Source of the DNA: Blastococcus sp. DSM 46786
GTDB lineage: Bacteria; Actinomycetota; Actinomycetes; Mycobacteriales; Geodermatophilaceae
DNA: 64,000 bases
Reading direction: 5' to 3'
Assembly: GCF_900109665.1 (NCBI RefSeq)
Contig: NZ_FOAO01000019.1
Location: forward strand, 1 to 64,000
Within the stretch, counting starts at the first letter, position 1. Each line of letters begins with the position of its first letter. The translations under genes and the position numbers were made by a program. Shown one piece after another: positions 45,174-57,466 of the stretch. Below the pieces are notes generated by a model. The model had not been told where the DNA came from. It ran no database searches and saw only the letters and a list, made by a program, of their open reading frames with translations.

Positions 45174-46622
45174 ATGTCCGGTGACGGGAAGCAGCCGGGG
45201 GCACGGGTGGTTGGGCACGGCGTGGACACCGGAGCGCCCCCGGCGCTGTTCGACCGGGCGCACCGGCTCACCACCGCCGGGCTGCTGATGCTGGTCACCT
45301 TCGTCGCCTTCGAGGCGATGGCGGTGGCGACGGCGATGCCGACCGCGGTCGCCGAGCTGGACGGGCTGGCCTGGTACGCGTGGCCGTTCAGCGCGTTCCT
45401 CGTCGCCTCGGTGGTCGGGATGGTGCTCGGCGGCGACCTCGGTGACCGCCGCGGGTCCCGGGTGGCGCTGCTGACCGGTGTGGCGGTGTTCGCGGCGGGA
45501 CTGCTCGCCGCCGGCGTCTCGGGGCACATGGCCGTGTTCGTCGCGGCCCGGGCGCTGCAGGGTGTCGGCGGCGGCGTCATCGCCGTCTCGCTGTACGTGG
45601 TGGCCGGGCAGGCGTTCGCGCCGGGGCTGCGGCCGCGGCTGTTCGGCGCGTTCGCCGCCGCGTGGGTGCTGCCGGCGCTGGTCGGCCCGGTCGTCGCCGG
45701 GCTGCTCACTACCCACCTCACCTGGCGGCTGGTCTTCCTCGGCCTGCTGCCGCTGATCCTCCTGGGCCTCGGCCTGGTGCTTCCCGCCGTCCGCGTGCTG
45801 CCCCGGCCCGCCGGAGCCGCGGCGCCCGCCTCCGCCCGCCGCTGGTGGGCGCTGCTGGCCGGAGTGGGCATCAGCGCCCTGCAGTACGCGGGCCAGCGCC
45901 TGGACCTCCTGGCGGCCGGGATCGCCGTCGCCGGGTTGCTGGCCCTGGTCGCCGGCCTGCGCCCGCTGCTGCCGCCCGGGACCGCCGTCGCCCGCCCGGG
46001 GCTGCCCGCGGTGGTCGCCGGCCGCGGGCTGCTGGCCGGCGCCTTCTTCGGCATGGACGCCCTGCTGCCGCTGGCGCTCACCGAGCTGCACGGCTACTCG
46101 GCCACCGCGGCGGGGATCCCCCTCACCGCCGGGGCCCTGGGCTGGGCCACCGCCTCGCAGCTGCAGGGCCGCAACCCGCACTGGTCGCGGGTGCGGCTGC
46201 TGCGGCTCGGGTTCGGGGTGCTCACCGCCGGGCTGCTGGCCACCGCCGCCATCGCCGTCCCCGGGGTCGGCGGGTGGCCGGCCTACGCAAGCTGGGCCGT
46301 CGCCGGGCTCGGCATGGGCCTGGGGATGCCGAGCCTCAGCGTGCTGCTGCTCGAACGCTCGTCGGACGCGACCCGCGGCGAGGACTCCGCGGCCTTCCAG
46401 ATCGCCGACGTCACCGGCGCCGCCGCCTGCATCGGCGTGGTCGGGGTGCTCGTCGCCGCGGCCGCGGCCGGCACGCTCTCGCTCCCGGCGGCCGTGCTGG
46501 CCGGTGTGGTGCTGCTCTCGGCCGTGGCGGTCGCGGGTGCGGTGCTCGCCCCGCGGGCGGATGGTCCTCCGGCGGCGACGGCCGGCCCGGCCGTGCCCGC
46601 GACTACATTGAGCGCGTCATGA
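45174..46622 (+). CDS. Major facilitator superfamily transporter
   Basis: A 482-residue membrane protein with about 12-14 hydrophobic segments. The N-terminal MFS signature is present: [19 protein letters not shown] in the first helix, then the loop motif [14 protein letters not shown], and the antiporter-like [19 protein letters not shown], typical of drug/proton antiporters of the DHA2-like type. The substrate is unknown. The stop overlaps the ATG of the cysteine desulfurase gene (ATGA), but a leaderless promoter sits in its last codons, so that gene need not depend on it. The N-terminal 20 residues before the first helix are not conserved, so the start is moderately sure. Confidence 0.85.
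   Translation: MSGDGKQPGARVVGHGVDTGAPPALFDRAHRLTTAGLLMLVTFVAFEAMAVATAMPTAVAELDGLAWYAWPFSAFLVASVVGMVLGGDLGDRRGSRVALLTGVAVFAAGLLAAGVSGHMAVFVAARALQGVGGGVIAVSLYVVAGQAFAPGLRPRLFGAFAAAWVLPALVGPVVAGLLTTHLTWRLVFLGLLPLILLGLGLVLPAVRVLPRPAGAAAPASARRWWALLAGVGISALQYAGQRLDLLAAGIAVAGLLALVAGLRPLLPPGTAVARPGLPAVVAGRGLLAGAFFGMDALLPLALTELHGYSATAAGIPLTAGALGWATASQLQGRNPHWSRVRLLRLGFGVLTAGLLATAAIAVPGVGGWPAYASWAVAGLGMGLGMPSLSVLLLERSSDATRGEDSAAFQIADVTGAAACIGVVGVLVAAAAAGTLSLPAAVLAGVVLLSAVAVAGAVLAPRADGPPAATAGPAVPATTLSAS
46604..46609 (+). promoter_or_regulatory. -10 box (TACATT) of leaderless iscS-like promoter inside the MFS gene end
   Basis: TACATT ends 9 nt before the ATG at 46619, inside the last codons of the upstream gene; no Shine-Dalgarno. 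Confidence 0.5.
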
Positions 46623-47824
46623 CCTACTCGGAACCGGTCTACCTCGACCACGCGGCGACCACGCCGATGCTGCCCGAGGTGCTGGCCGCGATGACCGGCC
46701 AGCTCGGTCGCGTGGGCAACGCCTCGTCGCTGCACGCCAGCGGCCGGGCGGCGCGCCGCGCCGCGGAGCAGGCCCGCGAGCGGCTGGCCGAGGCGCTGGG
46801 CGCCCGGCCGTCGGAGGTGCTGTTCACCGGCGGCGGCACCGAGAGCGACAACCTCGCGGTCAAGGGGCTGTTCTGGGCCCGGCGCGAGGCGGACTCCCGC
46901 CGTCGCCGGATCGTCGTCAGCCCGGCCGAGCACCACGCCGTCCTGGACAGCGTCGAGTGGCTGGCCAAGCACGAGGGCGCCGAGGTCACCTGGCTGCCCG
47001 TGGAGCCCTCGGGCCGGGTGACCCCGCGCGCGCTGGCCGAGGCGCTCGGCGACGGCAGCGACGTCGCCGTCGCCAGCGTCATGTGGGCCAACAACGAGAT
47101 CGGCGCGGTGAGCGACGTCGCCGCCCTCGCGGCCACCGCGCACGACGTCGGCGTGCCGTTCCACACCGACGCGGTGCAGGCGGTCGGGCAGGTGCTGGTC
47201 GACTTCGGCGCCAGCGGGGTCGACGCCCTCACCATGACCGGGCACAAGCTGGGCGGCCCGATGGGCGCCGGCGCGCTCCTGCTGCGCCGCGACGCCGAGT
47301 GCACCCCCCTGCTGCACGGCGGCGGCCAGGAGCGCGACGTCCGCTCCGGCACGCTCGACGTCGCCGCCATCGTCGGGCTGGCGGTGGCGGCGGACGCGGC
47401 GGTGCACGGCCGCGTCGAGCGGGCCGCCGAGCTGGCGAGGCTGCGCGACCGGCTGGTGGCCGGCGTCGCCGAGCAGGTGCCCGACGCGCAGCTCAACGGC
47501 CCGGCGCTCGACGACGTCGTGCGCTCCGGGCCCGGCCGGCTGCCCGGCAACGCCCACCTGTCGTTCCCCGGCGCCGAGGGTGACGCGCTGCTCATGCTGC
47601 TGGACGCCCGGGGCATCGAGTGCTCGACCGGCTCGGCGTGCAGCGCCGGGGTGGCCCGGCCCAGCCACGTGCTGCTGGCCGTCGGCGCCGACCCCGACCG
47701 GGCCCGCAGCTCGCTGCGGTTCAGCCTCGGGCACACCAGCACCGACGCCGACGTCGACGCTCTCCTCGACGTCGTCGCACCGGTGGTCGAGCGGGCCCGG
47801 CGGGCCGGGACGGGGCGCCGGTGA
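46619..47824 (+). CDS. iscS: Cysteine desulfurase (IscS/NifS type) for tRNA thiolation
   Basis: A 401-residue class V PLP enzyme. The PLP lysine is K210 ([14 protein letters not shown]), the PLP-stacking histidine is in [14 protein letters not shown], and the active cysteine loop is [19 protein letters not shown]. It takes sulfur from L-cysteine as a persulfide. It sits directly before mnmA (GTGA overlap), so MnmA is the likely sulfur acceptor; Fe-S cluster supply is also possible, although actinobacteria usually use SufS for that. The order iscS-mnmA is conserved in actinobacteria (Rv3025c-Rv3024c). Confidence 0.93.
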   Translation: MTYSEPVYLDHAATTPMLPEVLAAMTGQLGRVGNASSLHASGRAARRAAEQARERLAEALGARPSEVLFTGGGTESDNLAVKGLFWARREADSRRRRIVVSPAEHHAVLDSVEWLAKHEGAEVTWLPVEPSGRVTPRALAEALGDGSDVAVASVMWANNEIGAVSDVAALAATAHDVGVPFHTDAVQAVGQVLVDFGASGVDALTMTGHKLGGPMGAGALLLRRDAECTPLLHGGGQERDVRSGTLDVAAIVGLAVAADAAVHGRVERAAELARLRDRLVAGVAEQVPDAQLNGPALDDVVRSGPGRLPGNAHLSFPGAEGDALLMLLDARGIECSTGSACSAGVARPSHVLLAVGADPDRARSSLRFSLGHTSTDADVDALLDVVAPVVERARRAGTGRR

Positions 47825-48930
47825 GGGTCCTCGCCGCGATGAGTGGCGGTGTGGACTCCGCCGTGGCCGCGGCCCTCGCCGTCGACGCCGGGCACGACGT
47901 CACCGGCGTGCACCTGGCGCTCTCCCCGGACCGGCAGACGTTGCGCAGCGGCGCCCGCGGGTGCTGCAGCGTCGAGGACGCGCACGACGCCCGCCGGGTG
48001 GCGGACGAGCTCGGCATCCCCTTCTACGTGTGGGATCTGGCCGAGCGGTTCACCGAGGACGTCGTCGACGACTTCGTCGCCGAGTACGCCGCCGGGCGCA
48101 CCCCCAACCCCTGCCTGCGCTGCAACGAGAAGATCAAGTTCTCCGCGGTGCTCGACCGGGCGCGGGCGCTGGGCTTCGACGCCGTCGTCACCGGGCACCA
48201 CGCCCGGCTGGCCGACGGCGAGCTGCGGCGGTCGGTCGACGCCGCCAAGGACCAGTCCTACGTGCTCGGGGTGCTCACCGCCGAGCAGCTGGCGGCGGCG
48301 GTGTTCCCGCTCGGCGGGATGACCAAGGACCGGGTGCGGGAGATCGCCGCCGAACGCGGTTTCGCGGTGGCCACCAAGGCCGACTCGCACGACATCTGCT
48401 TCATCCCCGACGGCGACACCCGCGGCTTCCTGGCCCGCCGGCTGGGCGAGCAGCCGGGCCCGGTGGTCGACGCCGCCACCGGCGCGACGGTGGGGGAGCA
48501 CGCGGGCGCCTACGGGTTCACCGTCGGCCAGCGGCGCGGGCTCGGGGTCACCGCCGGCGACTCGCGGCCGCGCTACGTGCTGGGCATCGAGCCGGTGACC
48601 CGCACGGTGACCATCGGCACCGCCGACCTCGCCGGGGTGGGCCGCATCGTCACCGCCGCCCCCACGTGGACCGGGGCGCCGCCGGAGCTGCCGTTCCGGG
48701 CGGAGGTGCAGCTGCGCGCGCACGGCACCCCCGTCCCGTGCGAGGTGACCGGCGACGAGGCCGGTGGGCTGCGGATCCTGCTCGACGAGCAGCAGCGCGG
48801 GGTGGCCGCCGGGCAGTCCGCGGTGCTCTACGCCCCCGACCCCGAGCGCGGTGATCTGGTCCTCGGGCAGGCCGCGATCCGGACCACCGGTGACCGTGCC
48901 GCGACGGCCGGCCGGGAGCCGTCGGCGTGA
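47821..48930 (+). CDS. mnmA: tRNA-specific 2-thiouridylase MnmA
   Basis: A 369-residue ATP-pyrophosphatase. It adds sulfur to U34 of tRNA-Lys, -Glu and -Gln. Motifs: PP-loop [17 protein letters not shown]; first catalytic cysteine in [14 protein letters not shown]; second in [13 protein letters not shown]; tRNA-binding middle part [16 protein letters not shown]-terminal beta barrel. It replaces MnmA/TrmU of other bacteria without change. GTG overlaps the iscS stop (GTGA), and the next gene overlaps its own stop the same way. Confidence 0.95.
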   Translation: MRVLAAMSGGVDSAVAAALAVDAGHDVTGVHLALSPDRQTLRSGARGCCSVEDAHDARRVADELGIPFYVWDLAERFTEDVVDDFVAEYAAGRTPNPCLRCNEKIKFSAVLDRARALGFDAVVTGHHARLADGELRRSVDAAKDQSYVLGVLTAEQLAAAVFPLGGMTKDRVREIAAERGFAVATKADSHDICFIPDGDTRGFLARRLGEQPGPVVDAATGATVGEHAGAYGFTVGQRRGLGVTAGDSRPRYVLGIEPVTRTVTIGTADLAGVGRIVTAAPTWTGAPPELPFRAEVQLRAHGTPVPCEVTGDEAGGLRILLDEQQRGVAAGQSAVLYAPDPERGDLVLGQAAIRTTGDRAATAGREPSA

Positions 48931-49937
48931 GCGCCCCCGTCGAGGAGCCGGAGCCGGCCGGGGTGCCGTGGGGTCCGGCCTGCGGGGTGGGCTCGCTGCC
49001 GGGCAGCGACCCGGCCGAGGCGGTGCGCACCGTGGTGGGCGAGCTGCCGGGCTTCGCGCACCTCCCCGAGCTGCCCGGTCGGGGTGCCGGCGCCGACATG
49101 CTCGGGCGCACCGCCGCCCTGCTCGTCGACCTCGCCGTCGACCTGACCCCGGCGGGCTGGCGGCTCGTCCCGCGGCCCGGCATCGACCAGCAGCGGGCCG
49201 AGGAGTTCCTCGCCCGCGACCTCGACGCCCTGCACGACGTCGCCGGGGACTGGACCGGGCCGTTCAAGCTGCAGGCCGCCGGGCCGTGGACCCTCGCCGC
49301 GGGGCTCGAGCGCACGCGGGGCGACCGCGCGGTCGTGGACCCGGGCGCCCGCCGCGACCTGGGCCAGTCGCTGGCCGAGGGGCTCGTCGCGCACGTAACG
49401 GCCGTGCAGGCCCGGGTGCCCGGTGCGCGGATCGTGGTGCAGCTCGACGAGCCGTCGGTGCCCGCCGTCCTCCAGGGCGCGCTGCCGACCGCCAGCGGGT
49501 TCGGGAAGCTGCCGGCGGTCGCCGAGGACATCCTGGAGCAGGAGCTGGCCGCCGTCGTGCGGGCGCTGCCCGGCCCCGTGGTCGTGCACTGCTGCGCGCC
49601 GCGGATGCCGCTGGGGCTGTTCCGCGCCGCCGGTGCGGCCGGGCTCTCGTTCGACCTGGGCCTGGTGCAGGACCTCGACGCGGTGGGGGAGGCGGTGGAC
49701 GCGGGCGTGCACCTGCTGCCCGGCGTCGTCCCCGGCACCGACGCCGCGCTGCCGGCGCCGAAGGCGACGGCGACGCGCGTGCAGGCGTGGTGGCGCGAGC
49801 TCGGTTTCGCCGCCGACCGGCTGCCGGACGCGGTGACCCTGACCCCGGCGTGCGGCCTGGCCGGGGCCTCGCCGTCCTACGCCCGCGCCGCGATGCGCCA
49901 GGTGCGCGAGGCGGCGAAGTACCTGCTCCCCGGCTGA
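48927..49937 (+). CDS. MetE-like (cobalamin-independent methionine synthase fold) protein
   Basis: A 336-residue protein with the C-terminal-domain fold of MetE/UroD-type enzymes. Motifs: [46 protein letters not shown] and [14 protein letters not shown], with a cysteine late in the chain ([15 protein letters not shown]). The order H-C-C and the late cysteine could form the zinc site of MetE. It lacks MetE's first half, as does M. tuberculosis Rv3015c, found in the same place next to ligA. The reaction is unknown; methyl transfer from another donor is possible. Overlap with mnmA (GTGA) couples their translation. Confidence 0.82.
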   Translation: MSAPVEEPEPAGVPWGPACGVGSLPGSDPAEAVRTVVGELPGFAHLPELPGRGAGADMLGRTAALLVDLAVDLTPAGWRLVPRPGIDQQRAEEFLARDLDALHDVAGDWTGPFKLQAAGPWTLAAGLERTRGDRAVVDPGARRDLGQSLAEGLVAHVTAVQARVPGARIVVQLDEPSVPAVLQGALPTASGFGKLPAVAEDILEQELAAVVRALPGPVVVHCCAPRMPLGLFRAAGAAGLSFDLGLVQDLDAVGEAVDAGVHLLPGVVPGTDAALPAPKATATRVQAWWRELGFAADRLPDAVTLTPACGLAGASPSYARAAMRQVREAAKYLLPG

Positions 49938-52142
<2,205 letters not shown>

Positions 52143-52203
52143 CCCTCGGCGACCGTGCCCGCATCGTGGCGCCCTGCCGTCGGCCGCGCCAGCGGTCGAC
52201 CGG

Positions 52204-54456
52204 TCAGAACGGCGGGGGAGTGGTCGTCGCGGTCAGGCCGGTCGGGGTGGTGACGGTCAGCCGCCCGTCGGGTGCCAACTCGTACCGCCACCCCGGCGCC
52301 TGGTGCTTGCCCCGGTGGTGGCCGGTGCAGAAACCGGTGAGGTTCTCCGCACTGGTCGGCCCCTCGGGCCAGGGGCGGTCGTGGTCGAGCTCCCCGCCGA
52401 GCGGCACGCGCCGGCGGCAGCCGGGGAAGCGGCAGCGGCGGTCGCGGGTACGGAGATACCGGTCGAGCGCGGCGCCGGGGCGGTACCCGTCGGTCGGGCC
52501 GGGTGGTCCGAGCCCCGGACGGCCGGTGAGGTCGTGCATGCACCGGGCCGGCGCGCGGCGGCAGGCGGCGTCGTCGCAGTGGGCCAGGCGGCGCAGCTCA
52601 CGGCTGTCGGTGAGTGCGAGCAGCGCGCCGGTGAGCTCGTCGATCACCGCGATCCGTGGCCGGTCGACGAGCGTCCCGCCGCCGCTGGCGTCGAGCAGCG
52701 CGGCCAGGGCTGCCCGGCAGGTCTCCTCGGCCGCGGCGCACGCCTCCAGGTCGCTCGGGGCACCGGTTACCCGGCCGGCGGCGCTGCGCAGCCAGGTGCT
52801 CTCGTCCTCGCGGTCGGCGCGCTGGGCGTCGTCCACCGTCCGGCGGGCGTGACCGATCGCCCGGTTCATGTAGAGCAGGGCATCCGCGGCAGCCTGCAGG
52901 GACCCGTGTGCGGTTGCCCAGCGAGCGGATGCGGCGCTGTCGTCGTCGTCGCCGCCGTCGCCGCCGTCGCCGTCGTTGCGGAGACCCGTCCTGGGAGCTG
53001 GGTCCGCTGCGGGCCGGTGATCGGGTGCTGTTTCGGGTTGGAAGCCGGAGTCGCCCGAACCCGGGCTGGAATCGGGGTCGCGTTCTGAGCCGGAGCTAGG
53101 ACCGGGGTCGCGTCCTGGTCCCGAGCCGGCATCGAGGTCAGCGGGCTGCGCCAGGTCGGCGAAGGCACCGGCGCGCTCGAACCAGGCCTCGAAGGGTGCC
53201 TCCTCGGCCCAGCGCCGGAGCAGCTCGTCCTCCGGGGTGTAGTCCGCGCCGCCCCATTCGCCCCGGAGCGCGCGGGTCTCGACCTCCGCCCACCACCGCT
53301 CGTTGGCCTCCCGCCATTCCGCAGGCCAGGTGCGGAGCGGCCAAGCTTCGGTGGGGCAGACGTCGTCCGGCCAGGCATCGGTGGGGCGGACGTCGTCCGG
53401 CCAGGCATCGACCGGGCGGTCATCCGTCGGCGGGGGAGCGGCAGTGGGCGCGCTCGTGGTGCTGGCCTCGCCGGGATCCGGCGCCGCCCCGGGCAGCAGG
53501 CCCAAGGCGCGGGCGAGGGCGCGGACGACCTCGGCCGGCACCGGCTCACCGCCGATCTCGCCGGGCTGGTCGCCACCGAGCAGGGCCCGCACCCCGGCCA
53601 CCACGGTCAGCTGCGCCTGCACGGCGGGGAGGTCGTTCTCCTCCGGCCGCAGCACCAGGTCGAGCAGGCAGTCGGCCATCTTCTGACCGCGGGTGCGGGA
53701 GTCATCCGGCTCGTCGAGCGCGTCGGCGTACCGGCCGAGCGCATCGAGCAGCGCCTGCGCCTCGGGCACCGTGAGGAGTGCGCCGAAGGCAGCCATGCCC
53801 TCGCGCCGATCGGACCGGACGGAGACCCCTCGCTCGCGCAGCGACGCCGCGAGCCGGGCGGCCACGTCGTGCGCATCGCGGGCCAGGCCGAGCCGGCGCG
53901 CCTTGGCGCCGAGCTGCGCCGGGGTGGTCACCCGGCCGGACATCCATGCGAGCAGTTCGCGCTCCACGGCGGCCCGCTTCGCCGCATCGGCGATGGGTGC
54001 CACCCGCTCCAGCATCGGCCAGAGGTGCCCCGGGTGGAGTTCCCCGCGCTCCAGTGCGGCCAACGTCGCCGGGAGTCGGTGCACCAGCGTGAGCGACCGG
54101 GTGAGCAGCTGCTCGGCGGCCTGGGCGGAGAGGGACAGCGCCACGACGAGCTCCTGCACCGCCCATTCGCTGACGTCGGCCAGCACCTCCGGCCGGGCGG
54201 CGCGGCGCGCCTCGCTCATCGCACCCGGCTGACCGGCCGGCCGGTCAGCCGACGCGGGACGGGCGGCGGCGAACTCGGCCACCGCCCGGGCGCGGATGGC
54301 GGTCTGACGGGCGATCTCGCGGTCGGCCGCCTGCACGGCCCCGAGCGGACCGGTGGCCCACCCGGCCGGCGGTGGGGAGACCGACGACGTGCCCGGCACC
54401 TCTCCGCCGGACGCGACTTCGGGCTCCGCCACCTCCTGTGCCGCCGCCTGCGCCAT
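52204..54456 (-). CDS. DUF222/HNH endonuclease-domain protein (13E12-repeat family), SOS-box controlled
   Basis: A 750-residue protein. The N-terminal DUF222 domain (about 60-330) is helical; a long acidic, repeat-bearing linker (about 335-490) follows. The C-terminal HNH part ends with [33 protein letters not shown] and TSAENLTGFCTGHHRGKH, the HNH nuclease motif with a CxxC-like pair. Related 13E12 proteins are numerous in actinobacteria and several are LexA-controlled. I start it at the ATG at 54456, 7 nt after a TATGAT -10 that lies within an SOS-box palindrome; the ATG at 54468 would sit inside it. It is inserted between ligA and the ACT gene relative to M. tuberculosis. The function is probably DNA-damage linked, unproven. 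Confidence 0.88.
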   Translation of the reverse strand: MAQAAAQEVAEPEVASGGEVPGTSSVSPPPAGWATGPLGAVQAADREIARQTAIRARAVAEFAAARPASADRPAGQPGAMSEARRAARPEVLADVSEWAVQELVVALSLSAQAAEQLLTRSLTLVHRLPATLAALERGELHPGHLWPMLERVAPIADAAKRAAVERELLAWMSGRVTTPAQLGAKARRLGLARDAHDVAARLAASLRERGVSVRSDRREGMAAFGALLTVPEAQALLDALGRYADALDEPDDSRTRGQKMADCLLDLVLRPEENDLPAVQAQLTVVAGVRALLGGDQPGEIGGEPVPAEVVRALARALGLLPGAAPDPGEASTTSAPTAAPPPTDDRPVDAWPDDVRPTDAWPDDVCPTEAWPLRTWPAEWREANERWWAEVETRALRGEWGGADYTPEDELLRRWAEEAPFEAWFERAGAFADLAQPADLDAGSGPGRDPGPSSGSERDPDSSPGSGDSGFQPETAPDHRPAADPAPRTGLRNDGDGGDGGDDDDSAASARWATAHGSLQAAADALLYMNRAIGHARRTVDDAQRADREDESTWLRSAAGRVTGAPSDLEACAAAEETCRAALAALLDASGGGTLVDRPRIAVIDELTGALLALTDSRELRRLAHCDDAACRRAPARCMHDLTGRPGLGPPGPTDGYRPGAALDRYLRTRDRRCRFPGCRRRVPLGGELDHDRPWPEGPTSAENLTGFCTGHHRGKHQAPGWRYELAPDGRLTVTTPTGLTATTTPPPF
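53348..53407. repeat. Two 30-nt tandem units in the HNH gene linker
   Basis: The unit TCGGTGGGGC(A/G)GACGTCGTCC... is repeated with one change and encodes the decapeptide repeat DAWPDDV(R/C)PT. A degenerate third unit follows. In-frame expansion of a linker. Confidence 0.75.
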
Positions 54457-54460
54457 GTAT

Positions 54461-54476
54461 TCGATCATACGTTCGA
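54461..54476 (-). promoter_or_regulatory. SOS (LexA) box overlapping the -10 box of the DUF222-HNH gene
   Basis: TCGATCATACGTTCGA matches the actinobacterial LexA consensus TCGAAC-N4-GTTCGA at 11 of 12 fixed positions and is embedded in the longer palindrome ATTCGA-N8-TCGAAT (54459-54478). The minus-strand -10 box TATGAT (54464-54469) lies inside it, so LexA binding would block transcription. The ATG follows 7 nt after the -10. Confidence 0.7.
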
Positions 54477-54480
54477 ATGA

Positions 54481-54769
54481 TCACCACCGCAACGGTTGGG
54501 ACGTGCATGTGCCCAGGTCAGGGTCGGGGTGGCGGCGGTCGCGGTGAAGCCGCTCGCCGGAGGCGGGGGCGGGGGCGGCGACGTCAGGCGGGCGGCGCCA
54601 GACGGGCGAGGGCGTTCGGCTGGCGTGTGTACGGCACGTGAGAGGGACCTCCACCACCACGGATGTGCCGAAGGGGAGGTTCTGCTCGGCCATGACCCGG
54701 GTTGCGCGAACGCGCGGCGCCCTGAGCACCTGCGAAATGGACCCATGCCAGCACCCTCATCAGCCGTAC
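54481..54769. other. Intergenic stretch without a recognised gene
   Basis: 289 bases between the HNH gene start and the end of the ACT gene. Short open frames exist on both strands, but none has a recognisable product, promoter or Shine-Dalgarno. The G-rich run near 54556-54577 may reduce read-through. I see no RNA gene. Confidence 0.5.
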
Positions 54770-55444
54770 TCAGGCAGGGGGCAGGTGCGCCACCGTCGTC
54801 GCGATGCCGGTGACGTGCGCCAGCCGGAGCAGCTCCGACCGGCGGAAGGCCGGCCCGCCGGAACGACCCAGCACGATCGCGCGGCCGGCTCCGTAGGGCA
54901 CCGCCATCATCTCGATGGCCATCTCCTGCCACCGCTCGGGCAGCCACGGCTCGTCGCTGGGCAGCAGCCGCGGCCCCGTCAGCGGGAGCCACGGCAGGGT
55001 CAGGCCGGGGAAGGAGGGCGCGGCCTCCGACGCGGCGAGCACCGCACCCTCGTCCAGCGGGGCCGGCTGCCCCGCGTCGTCGAGGACCACCGCCCACCCG
55101 CTGTGGAAGACCCGCGGCAGCGAACTGGTCAGCAGCACGGTCGGCGGGCGGTCACCGCGGGCCAGGGCGTCCAGCAGGTCGAGCTCCCGGTGGGTGTCCA
55201 GCGGGCCGGCGAAAGGGCGCAGCGACTCCACCTGCACCCCGGGCACGGCCTGGGCGACGGTGATCAGGCTGTCGGGCAACCGGTCGCCGGGCAGGTCCAC
55301 GACGACGTCGTCCACCGCGATGCCGTTGCCGCGCTCGAGCACGTCCAGCGAGACGATGTCGATGCCCGCGGTGCCGAGCGCCGTGGCGACGGCGCCGAGG
55401 ATGCCCGGCCGGTCGGGCAGCACCAGGCGTAGGAGGTAGGACAC
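54770..55444 (-). CDS. ACT-domain protein (Rv3013 type)
   Basis: A 224-residue protein that begins with an ACT domain (YLLRLVLPDRPGILGAVATA, LGTAGIDIVSLDVLERGNGI; about 2-75). A second part (about 90-224) carries a GAF-like pattern with repeated LLxLAH and AIEMMAVPYGAGRAIVLGRS. ACT domains bind amino acids and often regulate enzymes. In M. tuberculosis the gene between ligA and gatC (Rv3013) also encodes an ACT protein on the opposite strand, so position and orientation are conserved. GTG start with GGAGGAACC directly before it. Ligand and partner are unknown. Confidence 0.82.
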   Translation of the reverse strand: MSYLLRLVLPDRPGILGAVATALGTAGIDIVSLDVLERGNGIAVDDVVVDLPGDRLPDSLITVAQAVPGVQVESLRPFAGPLDTHRELDLLDALARGDRPPTVLLTSSLPRVFHSGWAVVLDDAGQPAPLDEGAVLAASEAAPSFPGLTLPWLPLTGPRLLPSDEPWLPERWQEMAIEMMAVPYGAGRAIVLGRSGGPAFRRSELLRLAHVTGIATTVAHLPPA

Positions 55445-55541
55445 GGTTCCTCCGGGGGAGTGCTCGCCGGTTCGGGCCGATCTCCGTCGATCGCGATCGG
55501 GGCGAGCCTCTCACGCTGACCAGGGCCGGGAGGCCTCCACG

Positions 55542-55547
55542 TACAGT
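55542..55547 (+). promoter_or_regulatory. Candidate -10 box (TACAGT) for gatCAB
   Basis: TACAGT lies 66 nt before the gatC ATG and is the only TANNNT-type box in the 169-bp gap to the divergent ACT gene; gatC would have a leader of about 60 nt. Confidence 0.4.
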
Positions 55548-55613
55548 GACCCGGTCACGTCCCGGGCCGAGAGCGGGCCGCCGGGCACTGCCGAAGTGGA
55601 GTTCCACCGCAGC

Positions 55614-55931
55614 ATGAGCACCCCCTCCCCGAAGGGCCAACTGACCCGCGACGAGGTGGCCCACCTGGCGCACCTGTCCCGGCTCGCGGTGAGCGACGAG
55701 GAGCTGGACCTCTTCGCCGGCCAGCTCGCCGCCGTGCTGGACGCCGTCGCGCAGGTCGGCAAGGCCGACGTCGCCGACGTGCCGCCCACCACGCACGCGG
55801 TGCCGATGACCAACGTCATGCGTCCCGACGCCGTCCGGCCCAGCCTGCCCCGCGACGTCGTCCTCGACGGCGCGCCGGCGGCGGAGGACGACCGCTTCCG
55901 GGTGCCGCGGATCCTCGGGGAGGAGGCGTGA
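55614..55931 (+). CDS. gatC: Aspartyl/glutamyl-tRNA amidotransferase subunit C
   Basis: A 105-residue GatC. It wraps around GatA and GatB and stabilises the amidotransferase. The helix [20 protein letters not shown] and the segment [20 protein letters not shown], then a C-terminal [12 protein letters not shown], are the family hallmarks. The ATG at 55614 is used; an in-frame GTG at 55596 is possible but leaves less Shine-Dalgarno. The stop overlaps the gatA GTG (GTGA). The gatC-gatA-gatB order is typical, and the operon is needed because actinobacteria lack glutaminyl-tRNA synthetase. Confidence 0.94.
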   Translation: MSTPSPKGQLTRDEVAHLAHLSRLAVSDEELDLFAGQLAAVLDAVAQVGKADVADVPPTTHAVPMTNVMRPDAVRPSLPRDVVLDGAPAAEDDRFRVPRILGEEA

Positions 55932-57466
55932 GCGACGTGACCGCCACGGACATCACCACCACCAGCGCCGCCGCGCTCGGCGAGGCGCTGCGGGCCGGTG
56001 AGCTCAGCTCGGTCGAGGTGACCCGGGCCTACCTCGACCGCATCGCCGCGACCGACGAGACGATCGGCGCCTACCTGCACGTCGACGCCGAGGCCGCGGT
56101 GGAGTCTGCGGAGGCGATCGACGCCGCCCGTGCGCGGGGCGAGGAGCTGGGTCCGCTCGCCGGCGTCCCGCTCGCGCTCAAGGACGTCGTCGTCACCGAG
56201 GGCGTGCCCACGACCAGCGGCTCGAAGATCCTGGAGGGTTGGCGGCCGCCGTACGACGCCACCCTCGCCGCCCGGCTGAAGGCCGCCGGCACGGTGCTGC
56301 TCGGCAAGACCAACATGGACGAGTTCGCGATGGGCTCCTCCACCGAGAACTCCGCCTACCGGGTCACCCGCAACCCCTGGGACACCGACCGCATCCCGGG
56401 CGGTTCGTCGGGTGGCTCCTCGGCCGCGGTCGCCGCCGGGCTCGCCCCGTGGGCGATCGGCACGGACACCGGCGGGTCGATCCGCCAGCCCGCCGCCGTC
56501 ACCGGCCTGGTCGGCCACAAGCCCACCTACGGTTCGGTCTCCCGCTACGGGCTCATCGCGTTCTCCTCCAGCCTCGACCAGGCCGGCCCCATGACGCGCA
56601 CGGTGCTGGACGCCGCGCTGCTGCACGAGGCGATCGCCGGGCACGACCCGCTGGACTCGACGAGCATCGACGCGCCGGTGCCCGTGCTGGCCGAGGCCGC
56701 CCGCCGCGGCGCCGGGGGCGACCTGGCCGGCCTGCGGGTCGGCGTCGTCACCGAGCTGGGCGGGGAGGGCCACACCGACGGGTACGAGCCCGGGGTGCTG
56801 GCGCGCGTCGCCGAGGCGGTCGCGCTACTGGAGGGCATGGGCGCCGAGGTGCGGCAGGTCTCCTGCCCGGCGTTCGACCTGGCGCTGCCGGCCTACTACC
56901 TGATCGCGCCGAGCGAGGCGTCGTCCAACCTGGCCCGCTTCGACGGCGTCCGGTACGGCCTGCGGGTCGGCGACGACGGCAGCCGCGACCTCGACGAGGT
57001 CATGGCGCTGACGCGCGAGCAGGGCTTCGGCCCCGAGGTGAAGCGCCGCATCATCCTCGGCACCTACGCGCTGTCCAGCGGCTACTACGAGGCCTACTAC
57101 GGGCAGGCGCAGAAGGTCCGCACCCTGATCACGCGCAACTTCACCACCGCCTGGGACGACGTCGACGTGCTGGTCAGCCCGACCAGCCCGACGGTGGCCT
57201 GGTCGATCGGCGCCCGCGTGGACGACCCGATCGCCATGTACGCCGCCGACCTGTGCACGCTGCCGGCCAGCCTCGCGGGCATCCCGGCCATCTCGGTGCC
57301 GTGCGGGCTCTCCGAGGGTCTGCCCGTCGGCTTCCAGATCATGGCGCCGGCCCTGGCCGACGACCGCTGCTACCGGGTCGCGGCCGCGCTGGAGGCCGCG
57401 CAGGACGCGGCCCGCGGGCGCGCGCTGCTGACCGGGATCGGCTCGAAGGAGAACGCCCCCTCATGA
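55928..57466 (+). CDS. gatA: Aspartyl/glutamyl-tRNA amidotransferase subunit A
   Basis: A 512-residue amidase-signature enzyme that frees ammonia from glutamine for the tRNA amidation. The Ser-cisSer-Lys triad is complete: K85 (LALKDVVVT), S160 ([10 protein letters not shown]) and S184 ([11 protein letters not shown]), with the same spacing as in S. aureus GatA. The C-terminal region ([20 protein letters not shown]) is normal. GTG overlaps gatC; the stop overlaps gatB (ATGA). It feeds ammonia through the channel to GatB. Confidence 0.96.
   Translation: MSDVTATDITTTSAAALGEALRAGELSSVEVTRAYLDRIAATDETIGAYLHVDAEAAVESAEAIDAARARGEELGPLAGVPLALKDVVVTEGVPTTSGSKILEGWRPPYDATLAARLKAAGTVLLGKTNMDEFAMGSSTENSAYRVTRNPWDTDRIPGGSSGGSSAAVAAGLAPWAIGTDTGGSIRQPAAVTGLVGHKPTYGSVSRYGLIAFSSSLDQAGPMTRTVLDAALLHEAIAGHDPLDSTSIDAPVPVLAEAARRGAGGDLAGLRVGVVTELGGEGHTDGYEPGVLARVAEAVALLEGMGAEVRQVSCPAFDLALPAYYLIAPSEASSNLARFDGVRYGLRVGDDGSRDLDEVMALTREQGFGPEVKRRIILGTYALSSGYYEAYYGQAQKVRTLITRNFTTAWDDVDVLVSPTSPTVAWSIGARVDDPIAMYAADLCTLPASLAGIPAISVPCGLSEGLPVGFQIMAPALADDRCYRVAAALEAAQDAARGRALLTGIGSKENAPS

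Noticed and set aside
54481-54729. 82-residue minus-strand frame in the gap between the HNH and ACT genes
   Set aside because: No recognisable domain, no Shine-Dalgarno or -10 box, and an Arg/Pro-rich composition typical of chance frames.
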